Assembly: GCA_942492855.1 (NCBI GenBank)
Contig: OW818647.1
Location: 3,410,001-3,474,000, forward strand
DNA: 64,000 nucleotides
Source of the DNA: G963677485 sp942492855
GTDB lineage: Bacteria > Armatimonadota > HRBIN16
Reading direction: 5' to 3'
Under the pieces are notes generated by a model, which saw nothing but the letters and a program-made list of their open reading frames with translations, was not told where the DNA came from and searched no databases. The translations under genes and the position numbers were made by a program. Within the stretch, counting starts at the first letter, position 1. Each line of letters begins with the position of its first letter. This document shows, piece after piece, positions 1 through 11,236 of the stretch.

Positions 1-26
1 CTTCACAAACATGGCGAAGCCCTGCA

Positions 27-77
27 GCCTGCTTCAGCAGGCTTGGCCGGTCAATAGCCATGTGCTTTAGCGCGTGG
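27..77. repeat. REP-like double hairpin at the window's left edge
   Basis: Two adjacent hairpins: GCCTGC-TTCA-GCAGGC (27-42) and CCATGTGC-TTTA-GCGCGTGG (58-77, with G-T wobbles), joined by a linker containing TCAATAGCC. The same layout (CTGCTTCAGCAG, then TCAATAGCC, then a second hairpin) recurs near 24837-24887 beside the IS110 transposase. This points to a dispersed structured repeat. The remaining sequence in 1-171 shows no gene. Confidence 0.5.
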
Positions 78-171
78 TAGGGCAGGAGGCTAGTTGACTG
101 ACCTCAATGCCGCTGCAGTGGCACGCAACTACGTGTAATAGCTAACGGTATGTACTAAAACTGAAAGCCGA

Positions 172-1284
172 CTATAGCCCGTGCTGCTGGCGGTAGAGCA
201 CGCGCAGCTCGTCTAGGCTGACCCGCTTGCCGTCGCGAACGACAAACCAGAGGTGGTACCCGTTCAGACGCGGCGCGCTGACTAACGAGGCGTGTGCCGC
301 TGCTTTATGAATGTCCAAGATCATATCGCCAAAGTCTAGCTTGGCTTGGTGCGTCAGTATGGCGCTGAGCTCGCAGTCTTCAAAGTAAACATCCTCGCCT
401 TCGACAAGCAGTCCCGATGCCAATAGCTTCTGCATGCTGACGGGTACCGGTTTGATGTCGTAAGTCGCTTTGGCGACGTCATCGAGTTGCTCTACCACTG
501 CATCCACACGCCGCTGACCCTGTTCGCAGTAGACCGGGCTGCTGTCTATCGAGATATACTTCCGCCCCATGCGTTTGGCCACCGCGGCGGTGGTCATGGT
601 GCCGCCAAACGGGTCCAGCACAAGCTCTCCGATTCTGCTCGATATCGCGATCACTCGGGTGAGCAGCTCCTCGGGCTTCTGGGTGGTGTGCAGCTTATGC
701 CCTTTGGCGTCTTTCAGGCGCTCGGTGTTTCGGCACACTGGGATGCGCCAGACCGAACCCATCTGCTTACGGATACCACGCCCATGTTCTTCAGATGTCA
801 CTGTGTCGGTGTTGAGGTGTTTGCCCGTGTGGTAGTTGAAGGTCACTTTCGACTTGTCGCTCTTGCCGGCCCAGATCAGGGTTTCATGGCTGTTGGTCAG
901 CCTTGAGCCGAGGAAATTCGGGGTGGGGTTCGTCTTATGCCAGACGACATCGTTGATGATCCAAAAACCCAACCGCTGCATGATGGCGCCGATGGAGTAG
1001 ATGCACTGCATCCCGCCGATCACCCAGATGGCTCCATTCGGGTTCAGTATCCGCCTGCATTCTGTGAGCCAAGCCTCGGTGAAGCGCTCGTAATCGGCCA
1101 AGTCGGTAAACTGGTTGTCCCAGGCGTCGTCGCAACCGTTGAAAGCACCCCCTTCAACGCGATGCAGAGTGCCTTCGACACGCATCCAGTATGGTGGATC
1201 GGCGAAAACCAGGTCTACGCTGTTGTCCTCAATGGCCTTCATCACCGTGAGGGTATCCTGGCAGATGATCTGGTTGACTAGCAA
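172..1284 (-). CDS. CcrM/HinfI-like adenine-N6 DNA methyltransferase (predicted GANTC)
   Basis: This 370-residue protein is a beta-class N6-adenine methyltransferase. The catalytic DPPY motif is at residues 29-32, ahead of the AdoMet-binding FGG motif (LDPFGGT, about residue 225), which is the beta-class order. The segments around DPPY, WVIGG, NDVVWHKTNPTPNF, TQKPEELL and AVAKRMGR closely resemble what I recall of M.HinfI and CcrM, which methylate the A in GANTC. The C-terminal 90 residues resemble the CcrM/HinfI C-terminal extension. The start is TTG at 1284, preceded by GAGG about 11 bases upstream. It begins 18 bases after the stop of the lipoprotein gene, so the two are probably cotranscribed. 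No restriction endonuclease gene is adjacent, so it may be a solitary, regulatory methyltransferase. The GANTC specificity is inferred from family resemblance. Confidence 0.9.
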   Translation of the reverse strand: MLVNQIICQDTLTVMKAIEDNSVDLVFADPPYWMRVEGTLHRVEGGAFNGCDDAWDNQFTDLADYERFTEAWLTECRRILNPNGAIWVIGGMQCIYSIGAIMQRLGFWIINDVVWHKTNPTPNFLGSRLTNSHETLIWAGKSDKSKVTFNYHTGKHLNTDTVTSEEHGRGIRKQMGSVWRIPVCRNTERLKDAKGHKLHTTQKPEELLTRVIAISSRIGELVLDPFGGTMTTAAVAKRMGRKYISIDSSPVYCEQGQRRVDAVVEQLDDVAKATYDIKPVPVSMQKLLASGLLVEGEDVYFEDCELSAILTHQAKLDFGDMILDIHKAAAHASLVSAPRLNGYHLWFVVRDGKRVSLDELRVLYRQQHGL

Positions 1285-1302
1285 AGAGGCTGCATCCTCA
1301 CG

Positions 1303-2064
1303 CTATTTCGCCGCACTAAACTTGCGGGCGGCTTCGGGGTCGATGTCACCTGTGATGGTCATCTGAGCTTTACCGCACACGATGCTATCGATGCTGATGG
1401 GGGCTCCCATCTGCTTCAGGTCCAGCAGTGGCCGGTTGAGGAACTGGCCCATGATGGCATTCCTTACCGGCTCAGGCAGGTTGAAACCCAGGGCGTGGAC
1501 CTCCGCGGCGCGGATCCATACGGTGCCGTCAGGGCGAAGATCGGGAATACCCACCACTTTGGCGCTCAGCCGAGTGATCGGCGTGACGGCAACCAGTGCG
1601 ATGGTGACGCCTTCTGGTGCAACCGTAAGGGTGATATCCTCCAGCCGTTTGACCACTTTGTTCCATGGGCTGCCGATTTCGGGTAGATGCTTCAGTACAT
1701 AAGCCTCGATGTTCTTCTGGCTGATGTTCGCGGTATAGGTTCCCTGGGTGAACTGGATGCCCTCTGGTGTCTGTGAGACGTTTTGAACGGTGGCGTCCAG
1801 CCAGTCCACAACGAGCCCTGGGCGAATCTCAACGGCCTCACCTTGTATATGTGCCGATTGTGCTTTCATCTTTAACACTCCCATGTCTAGTCCCAAACGC
1901 ACGCGGTAGCTCTTGGCTGGTGCCAGCATCACTTGCAGTTTCTGTTCGGCTTTGTTCTCAATCTTCCGCACAGGGTTGCAGCCGACCAGGCATATGCAGA
2001 CCGCCGTGACGGCAGCTAACCATATGGAAAACTTAAGATGTGGAGGGCGTTGTTTAGGTTTCAT
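1303..2064 (-). CDS. DUF2993 (LmeA-like) lipoprotein
   Basis: A 253-residue exported protein. The N-terminus has a basic patch, a hydrophobic stretch and a lipobox-like LVGC at about residues 26-29, so it is probably a lipoprotein. The body alternates short strands with repeated patterns (AHIQGEAVEIRPGLVVDWLDA, IQFTQGTYTANIS, LTVAPEGVTIAL) and resembles DUF2993/LmeA proteins, which have a lipid-binding, BPI-like fold. Family members are thought to bind or move phospholipid in the envelope. Here the substrate is unknown. It sits just upstream of the methyltransferase gene on the same strand, with no obvious functional link. Confidence 0.65.
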   Translation of the reverse strand: MKPKQRPPHLKFSIWLAAVTAVCICLVGCNPVRKIENKAEQKLQVMLAPAKSYRVRLGLDMGVLKMKAQSAHIQGEAVEIRPGLVVDWLDATVQNVSQTPEGIQFTQGTYTANISQKNIEAYVLKHLPEIGSPWNKVVKRLEDITLTVAPEGVTIALVAVTPITRLSAKVVGIPDLRPDGTVWIRAAEVHALGFNLPEPVRNAIMGQFLNRPLLDLKQMGAPISIDSIVCGKAQMTITGDIDPEAARKFSAAK

Positions 2065-2192
2065 ACTATATATATTATGACATTACTTTGCGGTTTGCTT
2101 CTCCTACCGTGGTGACAGGCGGGTACGCCGTGGTCTCGCAAAGTAGGTATAATCACGATATGCATAAATCTAGCCTGTAGAGGAGGCCATCA

Positions 2193-2762
2193 ATGCTCGA
2201 CAAGTCGGTTCCGTATGTCAATGTCATCATGCGCCGTGACCCTGGTGCACCGGTTCCCGAGTTTGAAGTGCCGGATGGTTACACCATCGTGGGATACCAG
2301 CCTGGAGACGAGACAGCCTGGGGAGAGATAGAGAGCTCGGTGCTTGAGTTCGAAACTCCCCAAGCCGCGACCGAATACTTCCTGCGTGACTACGTGGCAT
2401 ACGACACCGAGGTCAAGCGGCGTACGCTGTTTGCTCAGGATTCGGCGGGTCGGAAGGTGGGCACCTTCACGGCATGGTGGAACTATACTGGTCTAAGGCG
2501 TGTGCCGTTCCTGCATTGGGTGGCTGTTCTACCCGAACACCAGGGGAGGGGCGTAGGCAAGGCTCTGGTGGCCGCTGGGGTGCGGTTGATGGTGGATATC
2601 GAAGGCGACTGTGAGATGTTCTTGCACACCCAGACCTGGAGCCACAAGGCCATACGCATTTACCGCTGGGCCGGGTTTGAGTTGGATACACAGAGTGAGT
2701 GGCCGGGCGGGTATAGTAACGACACCCAGCAGGCACTGCCGATACTTGAGGGGCTCATTTAG
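2193..2762 (+). CDS. GNAT-family N-acetyltransferase
   Basis: A 189-residue GNAT protein. The acetyl-CoA binding motif A is visible as VAVLPEHQGRGVGKALVAAG (about residues 110-129), the Q/RxxGxG/A signature. A later segment (TWSHKAIRIYRWAGFEL) matches the common GNAT motif B region. The substrate cannot be told from sequence. An AGGAGG-type ribosome site (gtagaggaggcc) lies about 10 bases before the ATG. A TATAAT-like -10 is visible at 2148-2153. The gene is divergent from the lipoprotein gene and is followed by a strong hairpin. Confidence 0.85.
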   Translation: MLDKSVPYVNVIMRRDPGAPVPEFEVPDGYTIVGYQPGDETAWGEIESSVLEFETPQAATEYFLRDYVAYDTEVKRRTLFAQDSAGRKVGTFTAWWNYTGLRRVPFLHWVAVLPEHQGRGVGKALVAAGVRLMVDIEGDCEMFLHTQTWSHKAIRIYRWAGFELDTQSEWPGGYSNDTQQALPILEGLI

Positions 2763-2779
2763 GCCTCGGGGTAAGGGAG

Positions 2780-2810
2780 ACCCGGCATCACAGGGAGGTT
2801 GATGCCGGGT
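2780..2810. terminator. Bidirectional-looking terminator hairpin between convergent genes
   Basis: A perfect 11-bp stem (ACCCGGCATCA at 2780-2790, TGATGCCGGGT at 2800-2810) with a 9-base loop. It sits between the convergent acetyltransferase and dockerin-protein genes. The U-tract is poor on both strands (TTATT on plus), so termination strength is uncertain. Confidence 0.6.
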
Positions 2811-2822
2811 TATTGGGAGAGG

Positions 2823-3950
2823 TCAGTTGCTTCCTTGTGCCCCAAACGAGGTGTCAATCTGCACATAATCAAACAGGTTGACGTAACCGTCCATGTCAAT
2901 ATCACAAAGCGGGTCACTGCTACCAAAGTGCTTATCCAGCTCCACGAAGTCAAACAGGTTGATCTGGTTGTCCCCATTAGTATCACCGCGAATCAGGGAG
3001 ATGTTCACGGTGGTAGTGGCACTTGGGTCCATATTCACTTTGGCGGAAAGGCAGCCTGGGGCCTGCAGCAGCATCTCCACAGGTGCCGAGATGGGGGTGC
3101 TGAAGGCGAAGGCACCCATGTCATCTATGGTCACAGGTAACGTCTGCAGCGGTGAGTGGCTGACAGGATCACGCAACACGACCTGCATGTTCCTGACGCC
3201 CGCTCCGTAAGGTTTCTGGACGGCCGATATGGAAATCTGCCCGCTATAGTTGATGGGGGCATCATGGACGATGCTGACTGCATCGACCTCAGGAGAGTAG
3301 CCGTTCACGTTCATAGCCGGGGTGATGCGCACGAAATCGACGTGCTCCAGAACGACCGGCTGGCCGTTGGAGTCGACCGCCCAGTCCAGATTGATGGCAT
3401 CTCCGCCAGCGGAACCGGGAGTGATTCCGTTGGTAAAAGGGTCATCGGGCAGCCGCGGGTTTCCTGTGCCATCGGTAGGGGTGCAGTCGGCGTATCCCCA
3501 GGTTGGATTCTTCGTCCGATCGACAGCACCGTAGCTGTATGCCGGGTTTAGTGAAGCTTTGATTCGATAAAATGGATCGCTGTCATCGTACCCGTTACCA
3601 TTCGTATCGACACCGACCTCAATAGTCCCCGGCTCCTGAAACACATAGTTCTCATTGCCGCCCTGATACATGGCGTTCCCGAACACGATCAGGTCGTAGC
3701 CAGTTCCATTCGGTATCTGCCTGTCAAAGCCAAGCGTTAACTTCCCGCCTATTCCGACACTCACAAGTGCCGTGATCTCGGGCGTCGATGGGGTGGCATT
3801 TATCGACGGCGCGCCCAGCGCTTCAGCAGGTACCGTGCGCACAGGGTTCGCACCCTGCGTATACGAGATGACGCGGGTCGCGAAGTCGGAACTCCAGCAA
3901 TAACAACTGGTTCCCACAAGAAGGATTATTACCGCTGTTGTGAGTTTCAT
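2823..3950 (-). CDS. Exported surface protein with C-terminal dockerin, candidate B12-locus surface protein
   Basis: A 375-residue protein with an N-terminal signal peptide (hydrophobic TTAVIILLVGTSCYCW). The central region has segments FDRQIPNGTGYDLIVFGNA, EVGVDTNGNGYDDSDPFYRI, INLDWAVDSNGQPV and VDFVRITPAMN. These resemble, from memory, the 'cell surface protein' family found beside BtuB/BtuG vitamin B12 loci in Bacteroidota. The last 55 residues carry two calcium-loop dockerin segments (DTNGDNQINLFDFVELDKHFG-type and DIDMDGYVNLFDY), which suggests docking to a cohesin or a general surface-attachment role. It lies 13 bases downstream of the PEP-CTERM gene and so shares the cobalamin riboswitch. 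The dockerin and export calls are solid; the B12 role is inferred from family resemblance and the riboswitch. Confidence 0.75.
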   Translation of the reverse strand: MKLTTAVIILLVGTSCYCWSSDFATRVISYTQGANPVRTVPAEALGAPSINATPSTPEITALVSVGIGGKLTLGFDRQIPNGTGYDLIVFGNAMYQGGNENYVFQEPGTIEVGVDTNGNGYDDSDPFYRIKASLNPAYSYGAVDRTKNPTWGYADCTPTDGTGNPRLPDDPFTNGITPGSAGGDAINLDWAVDSNGQPVVLEHVDFVRITPAMNVNGYSPEVDAVSIVHDAPINYSGQISISAVQKPYGAGVRNMQVVLRDPVSHSPLQTLPVTIDDMGAFAFSTPISAPVEMLLQAPGCLSAKVNMDPSATTTVNISLIRGDTNGDNQINLFDFVELDKHFGSSDPLCDIDMDGYVNLFDYVQIDTSFGAQGSN

Positions 3951-3963
3951 TACTGTATGTTGC

Positions 3964-4947
3964 CTATATTCTGCTTCTGCGTTTACGCGCGACCAGGCCT
4001 GTTACGCCCATGGCCAACAGCAGCATAGAGGCTGGTTCTGGCACAGGGCTGGCTTGCACGACGCTGCCGGCTGAGGTGAAGGTCCCGTTAATGAGCACTG
4101 AGCCGTCTCGCCCGTCGGTCAGGCCATATCCGTAGTCAAAGGAGCCGTCAAAGGCGCCCCATTTTGTCACGGTTCCGTTGGCATACTTCGCCACCGTGCT
4201 ACCAGTGGTAGCCAGTAAACTTCCGTCCGACAGCCATACAACGCTGGAACAACCGGACCCCTCTGCATTGAGCAGCGAGATGGTGTCAAGCACAGCTCCT
4301 GTATTGCTGATCTTTAGAATGTTTCCTGCATTTCCTGTGAAGTTGGGGTCGTTGGTGTCGCCGATGAAGATATTGCCCAGGTTATCAAGAGCGATTCCGC
4401 CAAGGTATCCTGTGCCCAGACCTGTTGCAATGGCGGTCACACTTCCGTTGTTCACCAGGCTAACACCACCAGAGCCCGGTGCGGAGGCATTGACTACATA
4501 ATACATTCCGCTTCCAGCATAGGTGATTTGTGCTGGTGATGCCAGTGCGTTCATGCTTGTGAGGGCGTTCAGTGTATTGTTGGAGAGTGTGTAACTCCAG
4601 GCTGCGCTGGTATTTGCATTCTCGGTGAAGGCCAGTGTGTCATTATCGGCCCACACGAGTCCACCGAATGTGCCGAAGGTTTGGCCTGACGGTGCGGCGA
4701 TGCGAGCGACTTCTGTCCGTCCGCTGCCCACCTTGTCGTATATAACAATGGTGCCGGCACCAGAGTAACTGTCTTGTGCAACAGCAAACAGTCCACTTGT
4801 ACTGACGGCCATTTCTGAACCTGTGAGCCCAAGGTTGCTGACAGACCACCCTGGAGCGGTAAAGCCTGCGGAAGATTGGGAGGGGAGTGATGGGAAAGAC
4901 AGGGCGACTGCGGCCAATACGGCCATGCCCAGTTTGCGGATCATCAT
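3964..4947 (-). CDS. PEP-CTERM beta-propeller-like exported protein under B12 riboswitch control
   Basis: A 327-residue protein with a signal peptide (residues about 1-28, MAVLAAVALSFPSLPSQSSAG) and a C-terminal PEP-CTERM sorting signal: VPEP, a hydrophobic helix (ASMLLLAMGVTGLVA) and a final RKRRSR. Exosortase/PEP-CTERM systems process such tails. The body consists of repeated four-strand-like units (GLFAVAQDS..., LAFTENAN..., GGIALDNLGNIFIGDTND, VVWLSDGSLLATTGS), typical of a beta-propeller. The start at 4947 has AGGAGAG about 8 bases upstream. It is the first gene after the cobalamin riboswitch, with 72 bases between the terminator tail and the ATG. This recalls BtuG, the propeller that captures B12 on the Bacteroides surface, but I see no residue-level proof of homology. 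Confidence 0.75.
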   Translation of the reverse strand: MMIRKLGMAVLAAVALSFPSLPSQSSAGFTAPGWSVSNLGLTGSEMAVSTSGLFAVAQDSYSGAGTIVIYDKVGSGRTEVARIAAPSGQTFGTFGGLVWADNDTLAFTENANTSAAWSYTLSNNTLNALTSMNALASPAQITYAGSGMYYVVNASAPGSGGVSLVNNGSVTAIATGLGTGYLGGIALDNLGNIFIGDTNDPNFTGNAGNILKISNTGAVLDTISLLNAEGSGCSSVVWLSDGSLLATTGSTVAKYANGTVTKWGAFDGSFDYGYGLTDGRDGSVLINGTFTSAGSVVQASPVPEPASMLLLAMGVTGLVARKRRSRI

Positions 4948-5019
4948 TGCGAATGCTCTCCTAATTAGTGAGTAGATTATACTTCGCTATCAGGCAGAGG
5001 GAGTGAAGGTGCCAATCAA

Positions 5020-5220
5020 CAAAAAATCCTGTCCTTTGGTTGGACAGGGTGTGTATGGTGAAACCTATAACCACACCCCTTTGCGCGAAGGGTTGATACT
5101 TGCTAACCTCAGGCTGGCGTTCGGACTTATCCGCACTAAGCGGCTTACCGTAGCGGCACTGCACCGGAATTTCACCGGATTTCCCCTACTGACTCTCGAG
5201 TGAGAGGCAGACCTAAGGCT
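5020..5220 (-). promoter_or_regulatory. Cobalamin riboswitch with terminator expression platform
   Basis: Read on the minus strand, the region holds the conserved cobalamin aptamer core: AGGGGAAATCCGGTGAAATT (P3/P4 area), then CCGGTGCAGTGCCGCTACGG (the GC-G-CCCGC-ACTGT box) and AAGTCCGAACGCCAGCCTG (B12 box). Downstream is an intrinsic terminator: CCTGTCC (5042-5048), loop AACCAAA, GGACAGG (5028-5034), then ATTTTTT (5021-5027). A GGGTGTGGTTATAGGTTTCACC segment lies between them and could form the competing structure. The first downstream gene is the PEP-CTERM propeller at 4947, so this should be an OFF switch in cobalamin. The aptamer edges are approximate. Confidence 0.9.
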
Positions 5221-5431
5221 ATTCATATTCAGTTGTCAATTAAGTCTATCCAAGCTGTGAGCTGATGTCAAACATATTACCGTTAATTTCATGGTAGTAT
5301 CGTGTGGTATATCTGTAGCACCGAACGGGGTAATTAGCCCCATTCAGGCCCATTAAGGGTAAGGAAACGAAGGCTGTGAGTCTGGGCAAGATGAATTTCG
5401 CCCAATTTCTCAAATCCGTCAAAACTGGGGC

Positions 5432-5460
5432 TTGACACGGGTGTTTCTACATGGTATGAT
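5432..5460 (+). promoter_or_regulatory. rRNA operon promoter
   Basis: A consensus -35 TTGACA (5432-5437) and a near-consensus -10 TATGAT (5455-5460) are separated by exactly 17 bases, about 170 bases before the 16S gene. The 5221-5431 stretch upstream holds no gene; 5461-5627 is the rRNA leader. Confidence 0.8.
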
Positions 5461-5627
5461 TATCTTTGCCGGAGCGAAACGGGGTAAGCCCCTCGAGCCG
5501 GTTGGGACCTTGAAAACTAGGTGAAGCAGCGAACCAAACGCCAATTTATTGGCGAGAATGGTAATTCGGTTTTGAAGCTAATCGATCCACTAAAGTTGGA
5601 ACTTGACCCTTCGGGGTTTAAGGATAT

Positions 5628-7179
<1,552 letters not shown>

Positions 7180-7285
7180 GGATGCGCCCCACTCTTTGGA
7201 GTGGTGAGCATCTCTCAGGTCGTCCGAGTTATTATTCTTTAGTTTTGGTTAAGAGTTTCACCTAGTCTCCGCGGTCTCGCGGCGT

Positions 7286-7362
<77 letters not shown>

Positions 7363-7371
7363 CCCAAGTTT

Positions 7372-7447
7372 GGGGGATTAGCTCAGTTGGGAGAGCACCT
7401 GCTTTGCAAGCAGGGGGTCAGCGGTTCGAGCCCGCTATCCTCCACCA
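7372..7447 (+). tRNA. tRNA-Ala (TGC)
   Basis: Complete cloverleaf: acceptor GGGGGAT/ATCCTCC, D-arm AGCTCAGTTGGGAGAGC, anticodon loop TTTGCAA with anticodon TGC, T-loop GTTCGAG, discriminator A and encoded CCA. It begins 9 bases after tRNA-Ile. The spacer from 7448 to about 7744 is processing sequence with no gene. Confidence 0.97.
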
Positions 7448-7744
7448 AGATTTAGGTTTTGGTAAAAGGGTGGCAGGTAAGAAGAAATGCCGGGTTGCAA
7501 TCCGGCAAAGTTGTCACGAAAGTGGCGAGACGCACATTGAAAATCGCATAGGGTAGACATGGCATCTTTAAGTTAAGAAGCTAAGACACAAGGACGAATA
7601 ATCCAAAAATCAAAGCTAATTACTTGAAGCTACACATTTCACAAAACAAACAAGACAGTCACAGAAGGAAACTTCTGTAATGAATTCTATAGATGGTGGC
7701 ATACTGCAGGAATGTAGTGTGTTGCGCCTCTAAGGTATCGAAGC

Positions 7745-10680
<2,936 letters not shown>

Positions 10681-10769
10681 CCCGATACTTTAAAGGCGCA
10701 CACCGCCTATAGATAAGTTGTGTGAAATGCGGCCATGTCTACCCGATGCGATAGTAATCGCGTCACGGC

Positions 10770-10890
10770 TCTCCTGGTGATCACGGCGGAGGGGATACAC
10801 TCGTTCCCATACCGAACACGACCGTTAAGCCCTCCAGCGCCGAAAGTACTTGGGGCGCAAGCCTCCGGGAGGATAGGACATCGCCAGGGG
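10770..10890 (+). rRNA. rrf: 5S ribosomal RNA
   Basis: The terminal stem CTCCTGGTGA (10771-10780) pairs with TCGCCAGGGG (10881-10890). The internal signatures CGTTCCCATACCGAACACG and GCGCAAGCCTCCGGGAGGAT are typical of bacterial 5S rRNA. It is the last gene of the operon, about 90 bases after 23S. Confidence 0.93.
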
Positions 10891-10900
10891 TTTTCTTGCA

Positions 10901-10942
10901 CACCCCCCGCAGCAACAGCTGCGGGGGGTGTTCTGCTTTTTA
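10901..10942 (+). terminator. rRNA operon terminator
   Basis: A 13-bp perfect GC-rich stem (CACCCCCCGCAGC at 10901-10913, GCTGCGGGGGGTG at 10918-10930), a 4-base loop and a T-rich tail TTCTGCTTTTT. Confidence 0.92.
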
Positions 10943-10950
10943 GGGGAGAC

Positions 10951-11071
10951 AGGAGGCGGGAGGCGGGAGGCGGGAGGGGACGGAACCTCCGCGCCGGTTT
11001 TCCCTAACCGGGGCGGTGTCGTTCCGTGATCTTCAATTCAGAATTCGTAGGGATGACCCTTGTGGTCATCC
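10951..11071. repeat. Cluster of short repeats and hairpins after the rRNA operon
   Basis: Three elements lie in the 290-base gap before the next gene. A tandem of about three AGGCGGG-type heptamers occupies about 10952-10974. A hairpin built on CCGCGCCGGTT/AACCGGGGCGG lies at 10989-11017 and is nearly identical to one at 50978-51007. A GGATGACC-CTTGT-GGTCATCC hairpin at 11051-11071 is identical to one at 31389-31409. I see no gene here. Confidence 0.7.
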
Positions 11072-11236
11072 GTGAGGTCTGCGATCGCCACAGACGTGCA
11101 TCGCAGACGGGGTTACCGGACAAGTGTGCGGTTGTGCCAGCAGCACGATACAGTTTTTGTCGCCATGAGGTTTCACTGATAAAATGTGCTGTCAAATACC
11201 CATCACATTAATTACCGCGCCAGAGGAATGAAACTA

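Noticed and set aside
4961..5203. Short frames on both strands in the riboswitch region
   Set aside because: The sequence is explained by the cobalamin aptamer and terminator; no ribosome site or protein motif is seen.
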